Shown here in pieces: positions 25,285-34,851 of a stretch of 64,000 nucleotides of DNA. Position numbers and translations under genes: made by a program. A model generated the notes under the pieces. The model did not search any database. It saw only the letters and a program-made list of their open reading frames with translations, and was not told where the DNA came from. This stretch comes from Sporolactobacillus sp. THM7-7 (GTDB lineage Bacteria > Bacillota > Bacilli > Bacillales > Sporolactobacillaceae), in the NCBI RefSeq assembly GCF_004153225.1, contig NZ_SEMB01000001.1, forward strand, positions 170,027 through 234,026, given 5' to 3'. Positions within the stretch are counted from its first letter, which is position 1, and each line of letters opens with the position of its first letter.

Positions 25285-26565
25285 TCAGTCAAAAAATAGA
25301 TTAAACCATTTTTTCACTTTGGTTGTCACACCTTCGCGATCTTCATGGTTTTCACTTACGGTCTTTTGTTTCCGGTGTCCCGGATCAGGCGCATCGTGCT
25401 CGGGTGCAATGGCTGCCGCCACTTCTTTACCCTGAACTTTAACATTGTGATAGGCAAACTGGATCAACCCGATGCACGACGTGTATTTCGGTTCACGCAC
25501 GCCGATATAATCCGGAACGGCAATGCGCACATTCGTTGAGAGCTGACGGACGGCCAAATCGAGCACGCCCGGCATGGCGGTCGCTCCCCCGGTCAGAACA
25601 AAGCCGCCCGGCAGATCGTAAATACCGATCCGCCGCAGTTCCTCTTGTACGATGTCAAATATTTCACCCATTCGCGCTTCGATGATTTCTGCCAGGTCCT
25701 GTTGATTAAACGTCTGTTTTCTTGTACTCCCGATCTGTGAAGCGGTGAACGTATCTTCATCCGAAGCCGTGCCGACAAATGCGGCGCCGTGTTTTATCTT
25801 CAGATTCTCCGCCTCTTCTTCCGGGATGCGCTGAATGATTGAAATGTCTTTTGTGATATGATTTCCTCCGATGGGAAGTTCGAATGTCGACAGAAGCGCC
25901 CCCTGATCAAAAACGGCGACACTGGTCGCACCGCCGCCAATATCAACGAGAGCAACACCAAGGTTTTTTTCATCTCTCGACAAGGCAACCGATCCGAGTG
26001 CAAGCGGCTGAAGACAAATATCCGAAATGGTGAGTCCCGCCTTTTCCACGCACCGTAGTAAATTGTGCAGCAACGTTTTTGACCCCGTAATCAGTGTCCC
26101 TTCCATCTCAAGCCTGACCCCGATCATGCCGCGGGGATCATTAATTTCGTCCAAACCGTCAACGATAAACTGCTCAGGTATGACGTCAATAATCTCTCTT
26201 TCAGGAGGGATGGACATAACCTGAGCCGCATCAATGACTCTGGCAATATCCACATCGCCGATTTCACGATTTTCATTGGATACCGCAACGATCCCGCGAC
26301 AATTCTGAAGCTTGACATGGTTGCCGGAGACGCCGACAACGACACTTTGTATGCTCAGACCGACCATCCGCTCCGCCTGTCCGACTGCTTGCTGAATCGA
26401 GCGGACCGTCTCATCAATATCAATGATCGAGCCCTTTTTTATTCCGTGAGAGACCGCCTCACCGACGCCAATAACATTCAGTGATTCGCCGGCCATTTCT
26501 CCGATGACGACCTTTATACTGGACGTACCAATGTCTAGACTCACGTAAATGTTCTCGCTGTTCAT
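25285..26565 (-). CDS. ftsA: Cell division protein FtsA
   Basis: Actin-like ATPase anchoring FtsZ to the membrane. The 426-residue protein has the phosphate-1 loop SLDIGTSSIKVVIGE at the N-terminus, the later VDIGGGATSVAVF loop, and the adenosine motif PGGFVLTGGATAMPG. A charged linker ends in the amphipathic membrane anchor VKKWFNLFFD. The ATG at 26565 follows AAGGGGGG. Confidence 0.97.
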   Translation of the reverse strand: MNSENIYVSLDIGTSSIKVVIGEMAGESLNVIGVGEAVSHGIKKGSIIDIDETVRSIQQAVGQAERMVGLSIQSVVVGVSGNHVKLQNCRGIVAVSNENREIGDVDIARVIDAAQVMSIPPEREIIDVIPEQFIVDGLDEINDPRGMIGVRLEMEGTLITGSKTLLHNLLRCVEKAGLTISDICLQPLALGSVALSRDEKNLGVALVDIGGGATSVAVFDQGALLSTFELPIGGNHITKDISIIQRIPEEEAENLKIKHGAAFVGTASDEDTFTASQIGSTRKQTFNQQDLAEIIEARMGEIFDIVQEELRRIGIYDLPGGFVLTGGATAMPGVLDLAVRQLSTNVRIAVPDYIGVREPKYTSCIGLIQFAYHNVKVQGKEVAAAIAPEHDAPDPGHRKQKTVSENHEDREGVTTKVKKWFNLFFD

Positions 26566-26704
26566 TTTGTGGCACCCCCCTTAACGGAACATCCTTTATT
26601 CTTCTTTTTCGGGATGTTTGGACGGGAACCCTCTTCCCGCCTCTGAAAAGCACAAAGGCCTGTCCCCTTCTTATTATCCAAACGTTTCAGTTCCTTTTAG
26701 AGGA

Positions 26705-26864
26705 TGTTCGAAAAGTATCTCTCGTCTTTCGCTATACCTACTTTCATTTGTCCAGTGAAGCATGTATAAAAATTTTACGGTAAACAGTATCAGAAAAACG
26801 AAGCCTCGGCTGCGTCAAACGACTTGCCAGTCGGCAAGTTTTTCTCAACCCTCTTTTTCGAACA
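26705..26864. repeat. Inverted-end element copy F in the ftsA-divIB gap
   Basis: Ends TGTTCGAAAAG (26705) and CTTTTTCGAACA (26853-26864) form an 11-bp inverted repeat. Inside, ACTTGCC/GGCAAGT with T5 makes a terminator-like hairpin in plus orientation. The rest of the 630-bp gap (26566-27196) is AT-rich without a convincing gene; the small genes ylxW, ylxX and sbp expected here are not present. Confidence 0.65.
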
Positions 26865-27196
26865 AACTCTTCTTGAAGAACTTCATACTTTTAGTATTCT
26901 ACACTGCGGAACATATCCCTTTTTCAAAAAAATGAAATAAAAACTCTTCTGCCCGCTCGTTGTAAACGGCTTTATGTCCTTCGAAAAATGCATGTATCCT
27001 ATTTTTCAATCAGCCGTAAATACAAAAAACACGGGAAAAAAGAAGAATACACAACTAATTAATAGTCTACACCAACTTGCCCAGTGAGAAAAGTCTGTAA
27101 TTGAGATAAATCTCAACAAAAAATATGCAGATACAGAAAGCAGGATGAGGCTGTGTCTCTGGCCCAGCCGACCGGTTATCCCCGCCTGATCGTTTA

Positions 27197-27976
27197 TTAT
27201 TGTTCGCTGCCTTCCTCGGTTCCTTGCGCATTGTCCGGGACAAAGTAGCTGCCGACACTAAGGTGAATCGTACCACGGGGGCCGTTTTCCGGCAGATGAT
27301 CGGCGATCTCAGGATAAAGCGTGATGTTTTTTTCAAATGTATCGGTGCTGGCAACAACCCGATTCCCGTCATTCATATAAAGCAGCAGATTATCTTCGCC
27401 TGGTGGTTTGCTTATGTAATGAATATCGGAAATACTATGGATGACCTGCTGAGGAATTTTCCCAAGCCCTTCGGCGATCGTTTTCAGGGCGGACGGATGG
27501 TTAAATCCGAATAAAACGGGCGCGTCTACCGGCAGTTTCCCGTTCGGGATTTTTTTCAGCATCGTTCCGTTTTGAAGAATCGGGACATATCCTCCGCCCT
27601 TGTATAAATAGGCCTTCCTTTTGTATTCCTGAATGCGGATCGTCACGCGATTCGGAAAATGCGAGCGGACCGATGCCTTCTGAACGGTTGGCAGCTTTTC
27701 AATGCGTTTTTCGGCGTCTTCGGCCCGGATGTCCCATACATGCGTATCTGCGGAGATGCCGCTCGCAGAAATCACCTTACCCGAATCAACCAGCTGCTGG
27801 CCGCTGACCGTAATGTCCTGCACTTTGCTCAGCGGAGACTGAACGTACACCACAATCAGAATCAGCAAGAAAAAAACCGAGGCGTAGAAGGCAAAGCGCC
27901 GGTTGGCTTTCTGTTTCCTCTCCTTTTTTAGTTGAGGCAGGCGATCTTCTAAAGGTACTACTTTTTTCCCGTCCAT
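27197..27976 (-). CDS. divIB: Cell division protein DivIB/FtsQ
   Basis: Bitopic division protein of the FtsL-DivIC-DivIB complex. About 259 residues: a basic cytoplasmic tail, one membrane segment (about 27-45), an external POTRA domain (VQDITVSGQQLVDSGKVI onward) and a beta domain. I place the start at the ATG at 27976, eight bases after GGGGG; the frame stays open to 28063, but those 29 residues look non-native. In B. subtilis murG and murB lie between spoVE and this gene; here only about 200 bp separate them. Confidence 0.92.
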   Translation of the reverse strand: MDGKKVVPLEDRLPQLKKERKQKANRRFAFYASVFFLLILIVVYVQSPLSKVQDITVSGQQLVDSGKVISASGISADTHVWDIRAEDAEKRIEKLPTVQKASVRSHFPNRVTIRIQEYKRKAYLYKGGGYVPILQNGTMLKKIPNGKLPVDAPVLFGFNHPSALKTIAEGLGKIPQQVIHSISDIHYISKPPGEDNLLLYMNDGNRVVASTDTFEKNITLYPEIADHLPENGPRGTIHLSVGSYFVPDNAQGTEEGSEQ

Positions 27977-28173
27977 CTGCTTCGCCCCCAGTCTTGTCCG
28001 CTTTCCGCCGACGGTCCATGTGTTATCGAAAAGGCAGCGATCCGCTCTCACCGAATCTTTCAAACAGTCATCGTTTCGAAAAAGTTATTTTTGACCGTCC
28101 GTTTCATCTTAGTCTTCTCCCCTCGGCCGCGTTTTCCGTCTGAAAAACAGTCCGCTCGGGTTCATGGCAGCGG

Positions 28174-29274
28174 CTACCGGCCGGCGGTGCGGCTGATGTT
28201 CAGCAAAATACCGATTGACACAAGCATCAGAGTCAGCGATGATCCCCCGTAACTCAGAAAGGGCAGCGTGATGCCGGTAACCGGGATCAGGCCCGTCACG
28301 ACCGCGATATTGATCATGACCTGGATGGCGATCATTCCGGTGATGCCGACAGCAAGCAGCGTGCCGTACAGATCGGGCGCTTTAATCGCAATCAAAAGGC
28401 CACGCCAAAGGAGCAGACAGAATAAAAGCAAAACGATCGACGCGCCGATAAATCCTAATTCTTCCGAGACAATCGAAAAAATAAAATCAGTCTGAGGTTC
28501 GGGCAGATATTGGTACTTCTGCCGGCTCCCGCCGAGTCCGAACCCGAAAAGCCCGCCCGGTCCGATGGCGAGCAGCGACTGGATGATTTGAAAACCGGCC
28601 CCGCGCGGATCCGCCCACGGATCGAAAAACGAAGTGAGCCGCCTCAAGCGGTAAGGCGCGGAAAGAATCAGCGCGGAAGCTCCGATCAGGCCGACAAGAC
28701 CCATCATGACGAAGTGTCTGATCCGCGCGCCGGCGATAAAAATCATCGTCAGACAAGTCAGGACAAGTACGGTTCCCGTTCCGAGATCCGGCTGAAGCAT
28801 AATTAGGCCGAATGCGAGAAATACGGGAATTAGGACGGGAAGCAGCCCCTTTCTGAAATGATACAGTTTCGACTGCCTCTCCGAAAGCTGCTTTGCCAGA
28901 AAAAGGATCAGGCCGACCTTCATGAATTCGGACGGCTGAATGGAAAATGCGCCGATTCCAAGCCAGCTGCTCGCCCCGCCGCGAACCAGGCCGACACCAG
29001 GAATGACAACGAGAATGAGCAGGAAGAAACAGACCGCTATGGCGATTTTCGCCCACGACCGGAGGATCCGATAATCGACTCTCATGATCGCCAGCATCAG
29101 TAAAACACCGGTGACCTCAAAAAGCAGCTGCCTCTTCAGAAAATAGAAAGCGTCGTTATAGCGCACCGCGGCGCCGACCTCGCTGGCGCTATAAACCATG
29201 AGCAGCCCGAAGCCAAGCAAGGCGAAAGTCACCGAAAGAAGGAAGTAATCGGGTTTGGATCGATAGGGAGACAT
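28174..29274 (-). CDS. spoVE: SEDS-family lipid II polymerase SpoVE
   Basis: Sporulation-specific FtsW/RodA relative that polymerises spore cortex peptidoglycan with SpoVD. 366 residues, ten hydrophobic segments, conserved MVYSAS near the N-terminus, the GGSRQKYQYLPEPQTDFIFS loop and the late LPFLSYGGSS. The ATG at 29274 follows GAGG by eight bases; the GTG at 29283 overlaps that site. Placement after murD in the dcw cluster, plus a separate ftsW at 60466, supports SpoVE rather than FtsW. Confidence 0.92.
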   Translation of the reverse strand: MSPYRSKPDYFLLSVTFALLGFGLLMVYSASEVGAAVRYNDAFYFLKRQLLFEVTGVLLMLAIMRVDYRILRSWAKIAIAVCFFLLILVVIPGVGLVRGGASSWLGIGAFSIQPSEFMKVGLILFLAKQLSERQSKLYHFRKGLLPVLIPVFLAFGLIMLQPDLGTGTVLVLTCLTMIFIAGARIRHFVMMGLVGLIGASALILSAPYRLRRLTSFFDPWADPRGAGFQIIQSLLAIGPGGLFGFGLGGSRQKYQYLPEPQTDFIFSIVSEELGFIGASIVLLLFCLLLWRGLLIAIKAPDLYGTLLAVGITGMIAIQVMINIAVVTGLIPVTGITLPFLSYGGSSLTLMLVSIGILLNISRTAGR

Positions 29275-29340
29275 ACGAAGCACCTCGTTCAGATCAGGGT
29301 ATATGGATCGGCCCGCCCGGGTTCGGGGACCGACTTGTCC

Positions 29341-30702
29341 TTATCTAAACTTATTCACTTCGCGGATAAACATGTCTCCGCGCACTTCGAACGACGGGTA
29401 CTGATCCCAGCTCGCACATGCCGGGGACAGAAGGATCACGTCTCCGGGTGCCGACTCATGAAACGCCTCAGGAACGGCTTCTTCGACATTTCCGACCCGC
29501 TTGATCGTCCGAATACCGGCTTTTTGGCAGGCATCCAGCAGTTTTTCCTGCGTCTGGCCAAAGAGAAGAACGGCTTTGATATGGGCCTGTTTCAGATAGG
29601 GAACGAGCCGCTCAAAAGTATTGCCCCGGTCCAGCCCCCCGGCAAGAAGGACGATCCCTTTTTCGGGAAACGCTCCGAGAGCCTTCGACGTAGCCAGAAT
29701 ATTCGTGGCTTTGGAATCATTAAAGATCGCGCGTCCCTGAACGTCACCGACATATTCCAGCCGATGGCGGGCTCCAGTGAAAGAGCGGAGTACCTTGGCG
29801 ATATGGGCGGTCGGGACGCCGCAAGTTTTGGCAGCGGCCGTCGCGGCCAGCGCGTTCTCAAGGTTGTGTTCTCCTGGAAGCCCGATCTCGCCGCACGGCA
29901 GGATAGGCTCCCCTTTAAAATAAATCGACTCGTTGTCAATATAGGCGCCGTCCGTTTTCCGGCTGGCAGAAAAAGGTATTTTCTGAGCTTTCGATTTCGC
30001 AGCAACAAACTGCTTCACCCGCTCGCTGTCCGCGTTATAAACAAGAATATCCTCTTCCGTCTGCCGGGCTGTGATGCGTGCTTTGGCGGCCGCGTAGTTC
30101 TCCAAAGTGCCGTGATAATCCAGATGGTGGTTATAAATGTTCAGGACCACGGCAACCTTTGGATGAAACCGCTCGGTCCCCACGAGCTGGAAACTGGAGA
30201 GCTCGGCGACGATCACATTCTTTTTCGTCGCTGTCTGCACGATACTCGTTAAAGCTGTGCCGATATTTCCGGCAACGATCGGTTCAAAAGGCGATCCTTT
30301 CATCATTTCGCCAAGCAGCATCGTCGTTGTTGTTTTTCCGTTGGAACCGGTCACTCCGATGAAAGAGGCGTCCGACAATTCACAGGCAATCTCCACCTCG
30401 GTGATGATCCGGATGCCGAGCCGCTCAGCCTTCCGGATCAGCGGATTGGAGTAGGGGATTCCCGGATTTTTAATCAGTACGGCAAGGTCCCCGTCTACAA
30501 GTTCCGATGGGTGACCGCCGCCGACAACACGAATCCCCATTTGTTTCAGCTCCTCCGCATGCGGATCGCCCGAGAGATCTTTTTGATCATTCACGGTCAC
30601 ATCCGCACCTAGAGCATGCATGACTTTGGCCACGGCATAGCCGCTCTTTGCGAGTCCGAGTACCAGCACGCGCTTATTTTTGTAGTCAGTGATTGCTTTC
30701 AA
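29341..30702 (-). CDS. murD: UDP-N-acetylmuramoylalanine--D-glutamate ligase
   Basis: Adds D-glutamate to UDP-MurNAc-L-Ala. About 453 residues with [12 protein letters not shown] at the N-terminus, the ATP loop [11 protein letters not shown], and the later GARHRLEYV and LLAGGLDRG segments. The start is a TTG at 30702 that overlaps the mraY stop as TTGA; the open frame to 30792 runs back through mraY and does not resemble MurD. Coupled to mraY. Confidence 0.96.
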   Translation of the reverse strand: MKAITDYKNKRVLVLGLAKSGYAVAKVMHALGADVTVNDQKDLSGDPHAEELKQMGIRVVGGGHPSELVDGDLAVLIKNPGIPYSNPLIRKAERLGIRIITEVEIACELSDASFIGVTGSNGKTTTTMLLGEMMKGSPFEPIVAGNIGTALTSIVQTATKKNVIVAELSSFQLVGTERFHPKVAVVLNIYNHHLDYHGTLENYAAAKARITARQTEEDILVYNADSERVKQFVAAKSKAQKIPFSASRKTDGAYIDNESIYFKGEPILPCGEIGLPGEHNLENALAATAAAKTCGVPTAHIAKVLRSFTGARHRLEYVGDVQGRAIFNDSKATNILATSKALGAFPEKGIVLLAGGLDRGNTFERLVPYLKQAHIKAVLLFGQTQEKLLDACQKAGIRTIKRVGNVEEAVPEAFHESAPGDVILLSPACASWDQYPSFEVRGDMFIREVNKFR

Positions 30703-31676
30703 TAGGCCAGCCCCACTTTCAAATAGATTCCGATGGCGGCAAGAAGCAGCCCGACAACCCAGAACACCGTAACCACTTTCCACTCGGTCCATCCGGAAAG
30801 TTCGAAATGGTGATGAATCGGGCTCATCTTGAATACGCGTTTTCCCGTCGTTTTAAACGAGATAACCTGAATGATTACAGATAAAGTCTCGACGACGAAG
30901 ACACCTCCGAGAACGACGAGCAGAATTTCCGTCTTCGTCAGAATCGCGAGCCCCGCGAGCGCGCCCCCTATGGCGAGCGAGCCGGTATCGCCCATAAACA
31001 CTTTAGCCGGGTGGGCGTTGAAAATCAGGAAGCCGAGCAGCGAGCCGAGCAGGACGGCCGCAAAAATGGCGGCGCCCAGATTCATCGAATAGTAGGCGAT
31101 AATCGCGTACGCGGCAAATACGATGGAGGCGAGCCCCGTCAGTAAACCGTCCATCCCATCGGTCAAATTGGTCGCGTTCGGGACGCCGATCAGGATGAAA
31201 ATCGCAAATATCGGATAAAACCAAGAAAGATTAATCATCCAGCCGGTGCCTGGAAAAGAGAGGTAAGTCGAATAATCGTAACGAGTCAAAATCAGCCAGA
31301 AAATGATGGCGATCACGATCTGAGCAAGCATCTTTTGTTTCGATGTCAGGCCCATGTTGCGTTTCATGACGACTTTGATAAAGTCATCGAGAAGACCGAT
31401 CAGACCGAAACCAAGCGTAACGAAAAGCAGCATATACGTATCCTGAGTCGCGGCATGAAATCGAAGAGCGATGATCAGGATGGCCAGGCTTAGTCCGATC
31501 AGGAAAATGACACCGCCCATCGTCGGCGTACCCGCCTTTTTCTGATGGCTCTTCGGCCCCTCTTCCCTGATGTACTGTCCAAAATGAAGCTTCCTCAGCG
31601 CCGGAATAAAAAAAGGCGCACACACAAGAGTGATGAGGAAGGAAACAGCCAAGCCAAATAATAAGATCAGTGTCAT
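30699..31676 (-). CDS. mraY: Phospho-N-acetylmuramoyl-pentapeptide transferase
   Basis: Integral membrane enzyme that makes lipid I on undecaprenyl phosphate. 325 residues and about ten membrane segments; the catalytic aspartates lie in GLLDDFIK and NLTDGMDGL, and the final loop motif [10 protein letters not shown] is intact. It starts as an ATGA overlap with murF and ends as a TTGA overlap with murD. Confidence 0.97.
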   Translation of the reverse strand: MTLILLFGLAVSFLITLVCAPFFIPALRKLHFGQYIREEGPKSHQKKAGTPTMGGVIFLIGLSLAILIIALRFHAATQDTYMLLFVTLGFGLIGLLDDFIKVVMKRNMGLTSKQKMLAQIVIAIIFWLILTRYDYSTYLSFPGTGWMINLSWFYPIFAIFILIGVPNATNLTDGMDGLLTGLASIVFAAYAIIAYYSMNLGAAIFAAVLLGSLLGFLIFNAHPAKVFMGDTGSLAIGGALAGLAILTKTEILLVVLGGVFVVETLSVIIQVISFKTTGKRVFKMSPIHHHFELSGWTEWKVVTVFWVVGLLLAAIGIYLKVGLAY

Positions 31677-33061
31677 GAACTATGTCGCTCCTTTAATCTC
31701 AGGGCCGCTACAAGTTTTTCCATCTCAAGCCGCCTCGACGCTTTAAAAAGCATAACCGTCCGATCATCAAGCAGTTTTTCTAAATAATCCCGGGCATCGG
31801 CCTTTTCAGGGAATGACCGAACGACAATCGGACGCGGGTTTGTCTCTGAAAGAAGCGGTTCCGCGATCCACTTGCCTCTTTCTCCGATCGTCACGACATG
31901 GGTGAGCGGAGGAGCCAAAGACGCCGCCACGCTTCTGTGAAGCGCCTCTTCTTCCTTTCCGAGTTCGTACATATCGCCGAGCACCGCCACGCGCCGTGTA
32001 TAACCCGGGAGAGTTTTCAGCGTTTCGATCGAGGCTTTCATCGACGTCGGACTCGCGTTATAGGCATCGTTGATCAGAAGCGACCCGTTCTGGCCGGCTA
32101 CTTTTTCAAAACGCATACCGGTCAGCTCCAGATGCCTCAGTCCTTCTTCAATTCGTTTCGCGTCAACGCCCAGATCCCAGGCGGCAGCGAAGCTGAAAAC
32201 CGCATTTTTTACATTATGCCGGCCGAGGGCGGGAACGGTCAACCATTTTTCTCCGTGATTTAACGTAAACCGATACCCGTCTGCATGGGGCTGAATATCA
32301 GTAATCTCCCAGTCGCTCCCTTTTCTGTAGCCACAGGTGATCACGTGAAACGCCTTCGTATGAACGCTCGTGAGGAGCGGTTCATCGCCATCGATAATCA
32401 GCGTGCCGCCCTTCTTCATGCCGTTCGTAATCTCAAGTTTTGCTTTGGCGATTCCTTCCCTGCTTCCCAAGTATTCAATATGCGACTCGCCGATATTTGT
32501 GATCACGGCGATGTCCGGTTTCGCCATCTGACTGAGCCGCGTCAGTTCGCCGAAGTGATTCATACCCATTTCGCAAATCAGCACTTCCGTATCCGCGGGC
32601 ATCGTCAGAATGGTGAGTGGCAGGCCAATGTGATTGTTCAAGTTGCCCTTTGTCTTATGCGTACGGAAGGCTCTTCGCAAAACGCTATCCACCATATCTT
32701 TCGTCGTCGTTTTTCCGTTGGATCCGGTTATCGCAATCACTTTCGGACGGCAGCGGCGAAGATAACTCTGCGCGAGGCTTTGGAGCGCCTTCAATGTATC
32801 GCGGACAAGAAACAGCGGAAAGTCTTCCGGAAGGCTCTCCGGCAGCTTCTCTCTCTCCCTCCACAGCGCTGCAGCCGCGCCATTTTGAATCGCCTGTCCG
32901 AGAAAGCGGTGCCCGTTGAAACGCTCGCCGACAAGCGGAACAAACAGCCCATTCTCAACGTGCGTACGGCTGTCCGTCATAATGTTCAGAGGTTCCAGAT
33001 TCTCAAAATTCCCGACAGTCTGGATCGCCTGACCTTTAACCAAGTCAATGCCGATACTCAT
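31673..33061 (-). CDS. murF: UDP-N-acetylmuramoyl-tripeptide--D-alanyl-D-alanine ligase
   Basis: Adds D-Ala-D-Ala to complete the pentapeptide precursor. 462 residues with the ATP loop [13 protein letters not shown], the lysine-region [11 protein letters not shown] and [11 protein letters not shown], typical of MurF. It sits between murE and mraY with 4-bp ATGA overlaps on both sides. In B. subtilis murF lies outside this cluster next to ddl, so the arrangement is the more general bacterial one. Confidence 0.96.
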   Translation of the reverse strand: MSIGIDLVKGQAIQTVGNFENLEPLNIMTDSRTHVENGLFVPLVGERFNGHRFLGQAIQNGAAAALWREREKLPESLPEDFPLFLVRDTLKALQSLAQSYLRRCRPKVIAITGSNGKTTTKDMVDSVLRRAFRTHKTKGNLNNHIGLPLTILTMPADTEVLICEMGMNHFGELTRLSQMAKPDIAVITNIGESHIEYLGSREGIAKAKLEITNGMKKGGTLIIDGDEPLLTSVHTKAFHVITCGYRKGSDWEITDIQPHADGYRFTLNHGEKWLTVPALGRHNVKNAVFSFAAAWDLGVDAKRIEEGLRHLELTGMRFEKVAGQNGSLLINDAYNASPTSMKASIETLKTLPGYTRRVAVLGDMYELGKEEEALHRSVAASLAPPLTHVVTIGERGKWIAEPLLSETNPRPIVVRSFPEKADARDYLEKLLDDRTVMLFKASRRLEMEKLVAALRLKERHSS

Positions 33062-34530
33062 CCGATAATCTCCTTTATGGCTTCTTTCGCAACCTCGCGA
33101 TCATCAAAGTGATGTTTCACAGTTCCAATAATCTGATAGGTTTCATGGCCCTTTCCAGCAATCAATATAATATCATGTTCCCTCGCGCTGCGCACGGCAA
33201 ATCGGATCGCTTCCCGGCGGTCCTCTATTTTTTTATAGGTGCGGCCCGCGACGCCTGCCTCCATTTCTCTGAGAATGACCCCCGGATCCTCTGTCCTCGG
33301 ATTATCGGAAGTCAAAATGGCCAGATCGCTGCGGTCGGCCGCGATTTTCGCCATGATCGGCCGTTTTCCCCGCTCGCGGTCACCGCCGCAGCCGACCACC
33401 GTAATGATCCGTTTTTCCGCAAACTCGTTTATGGTTGAAAGAGCGTTTTCCAGACTGTCCGGGGTGTGGGAATAATCGACGATGACAGTGAAGTTCTGCC
33501 CGGCGTCGACCGTTTCAAATCTTCCGGATACACCTTTTATCTGTCTGAGCTTCCCGATCATCTGCCGAATATCGAATCCTTTCAGCGAGCAGGCGGCGAG
33601 CGCGGCGAGCGCGTTGTACACATTGAATTTCCCAATCAGTTTCATCGTGACCGGATACATTTGATTTTGCGCGATAAGCGTAAAAGCTGTCCCTCTCGGC
33701 GAAATCCGGATGTCTCTGGCCTGAAAATCCGCCGGGTTTTCAATGCCGTAGGTAAGGACATGCGCCGCCGTCATGTGCCTATACACGTCAGATGCTTCAT
33801 CGTCGGCGTTCAGGACCGCCGCTTTCAGCTCGCGGGGATTCCCGTAACTGTTTCCGAGCTGAGAGAACAAGAGACTTTTTGCATACATGTAATCTTTCAT
33901 CGTCGGATGCAGATCCAGATGATCTTCGGTCAAGTTGGTAAAAATACCAATATTAAAATCGCATCCTCTCACTCTTCCGTCATAAAGCGCGTTTGAAGAC
34001 GTCTCCATAACGACCGACCTGGCACCCTCTTTTTTCATCATTGCCAGATGTTCATGAATGAGATGCGCTTCGGGGGTCGTATTATCGACAGGAACGCTGC
34101 GATTTTTATAATGCATGCCCATCGTTCCGATCAGTCCCGTATTCAGTCCGCCCGCCTCCTGAATGGCCTGAATCAAATATGTAACGGTTGTTTTCCCATT
34201 CGTTCCCGTAACGCCGATCAGATGAAGATCATGGCTTGGGTGCCCGTAATAGTAATCGGCGATCATGGCTAACGCACGGCGGGTGTCACTAACATAGACG
34301 ACGGGTACGCCGGCGTCGATCCGGTCCTCGGCGACAATCGCCGCCGCTCCTTTCGCTTCCGCTTCGACAGCGAACTGATGACCATTCATTTGGTACCCTT
34401 TAATACAGAAAAATAAAGAGCCCCTCTTGGTTTTTCGCGAATCGATCGACAGATGCGTGATTTCCGGATTCCCTTCCCCTTCCTGTCTGAAGTCTATTAA
34501 TGCTTCGAGACAATGGGATAGTTTCATCAT
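33058..34530 (-). CDS. murE: UDP-MurNAc-tripeptide synthetase, meso-DAP type
   Basis: Adds the third stem residue. About 490 residues with GVTGTNGKTTVTYL as ATP loop and TSDNPRTEDP; the DNPR motif is the accepted mark of meso-diaminopimelate specificity, so the wall should be mDAP type. The start is the ATG at 34530 with AAGGA seven bases upstream (another ATG follows); the GTG at 34536 is less likely. First of the murE-murF-mraY-murD chain, which is translationally coupled. Confidence 0.96.
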   Translation of the reverse strand: MMKLSHCLEALIDFRQEGEGNPEITHLSIDSRKTKRGSLFFCIKGYQMNGHQFAVEAEAKGAAAIVAEDRIDAGVPVVYVSDTRRALAMIADYYYGHPSHDLHLIGVTGTNGKTTVTYLIQAIQEAGGLNTGLIGTMGMHYKNRSVPVDNTTPEAHLIHEHLAMMKKEGARSVVMETSSNALYDGRVRGCDFNIGIFTNLTEDHLDLHPTMKDYMYAKSLLFSQLGNSYGNPRELKAAVLNADDEASDVYRHMTAAHVLTYGIENPADFQARDIRISPRGTAFTLIAQNQMYPVTMKLIGKFNVYNALAALAACSLKGFDIRQMIGKLRQIKGVSGRFETVDAGQNFTVIVDYSHTPDSLENALSTINEFAEKRIITVVGCGGDRERGKRPIMAKIAADRSDLAILTSDNPRTEDPGVILREMEAGVAGRTYKKIEDRREAIRFAVRSAREHDIILIAGKGHETYQIIGTVKHHFDDREVAKEAIKEIIG

Positions 34531-34551
34531 GACCACGTCCTTATTGATAAA

Positions 34552-34742
34552 TGTTCAAAAAGTCCGGAAAAAACAGTTGTCGGACTTCTGCGTCACTTTG
34601 CTTCTCGTTCACACATACTCTGTATACACTCCGCTGCTCGAAATGGCGCTTTCTTTAACCCCGGACTCCCGGGGCTCGTTGGCGTTGCAACCGGACGTTG
34701 CACTAATAGCCGGCCATCCGCTATTATGTCCTCCTTTTCAAT
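34552..34742. repeat. Inverted-end element copy B in the spoVD-murE gap
   Basis: Starts TGTTCAAAAAG (34552), ends near CTTTTCA (34734). For about 120 bp it aligns with copy A at 16241: shared words include TGTCGGA.TTCTG.GTCA, TTGCTTC, ACTCT.TAT.ACACTCC and TGCTCGAA..GGCGCTTTCTT. It fills most of the 320-bp gap; no promoter or gene was identified. Confidence 0.7.
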
Positions 34743-34851
34743 GACAAAAAAGCCGATGGGGCGAACCAACGGACGATCCGACCGCCTGTCGCCTATGAAC
34801 GCCGAAGAGCCAAGCACGAGACGCACCTGGCTCTGACGTCCATTGACTATT

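Noticed and set aside
27067-27372. 101-residue minus-strand frame overlapping the end of divIB
   Set aside because: It lies mostly within divIB in another phase, its composition is atypical, and there is no start signal.
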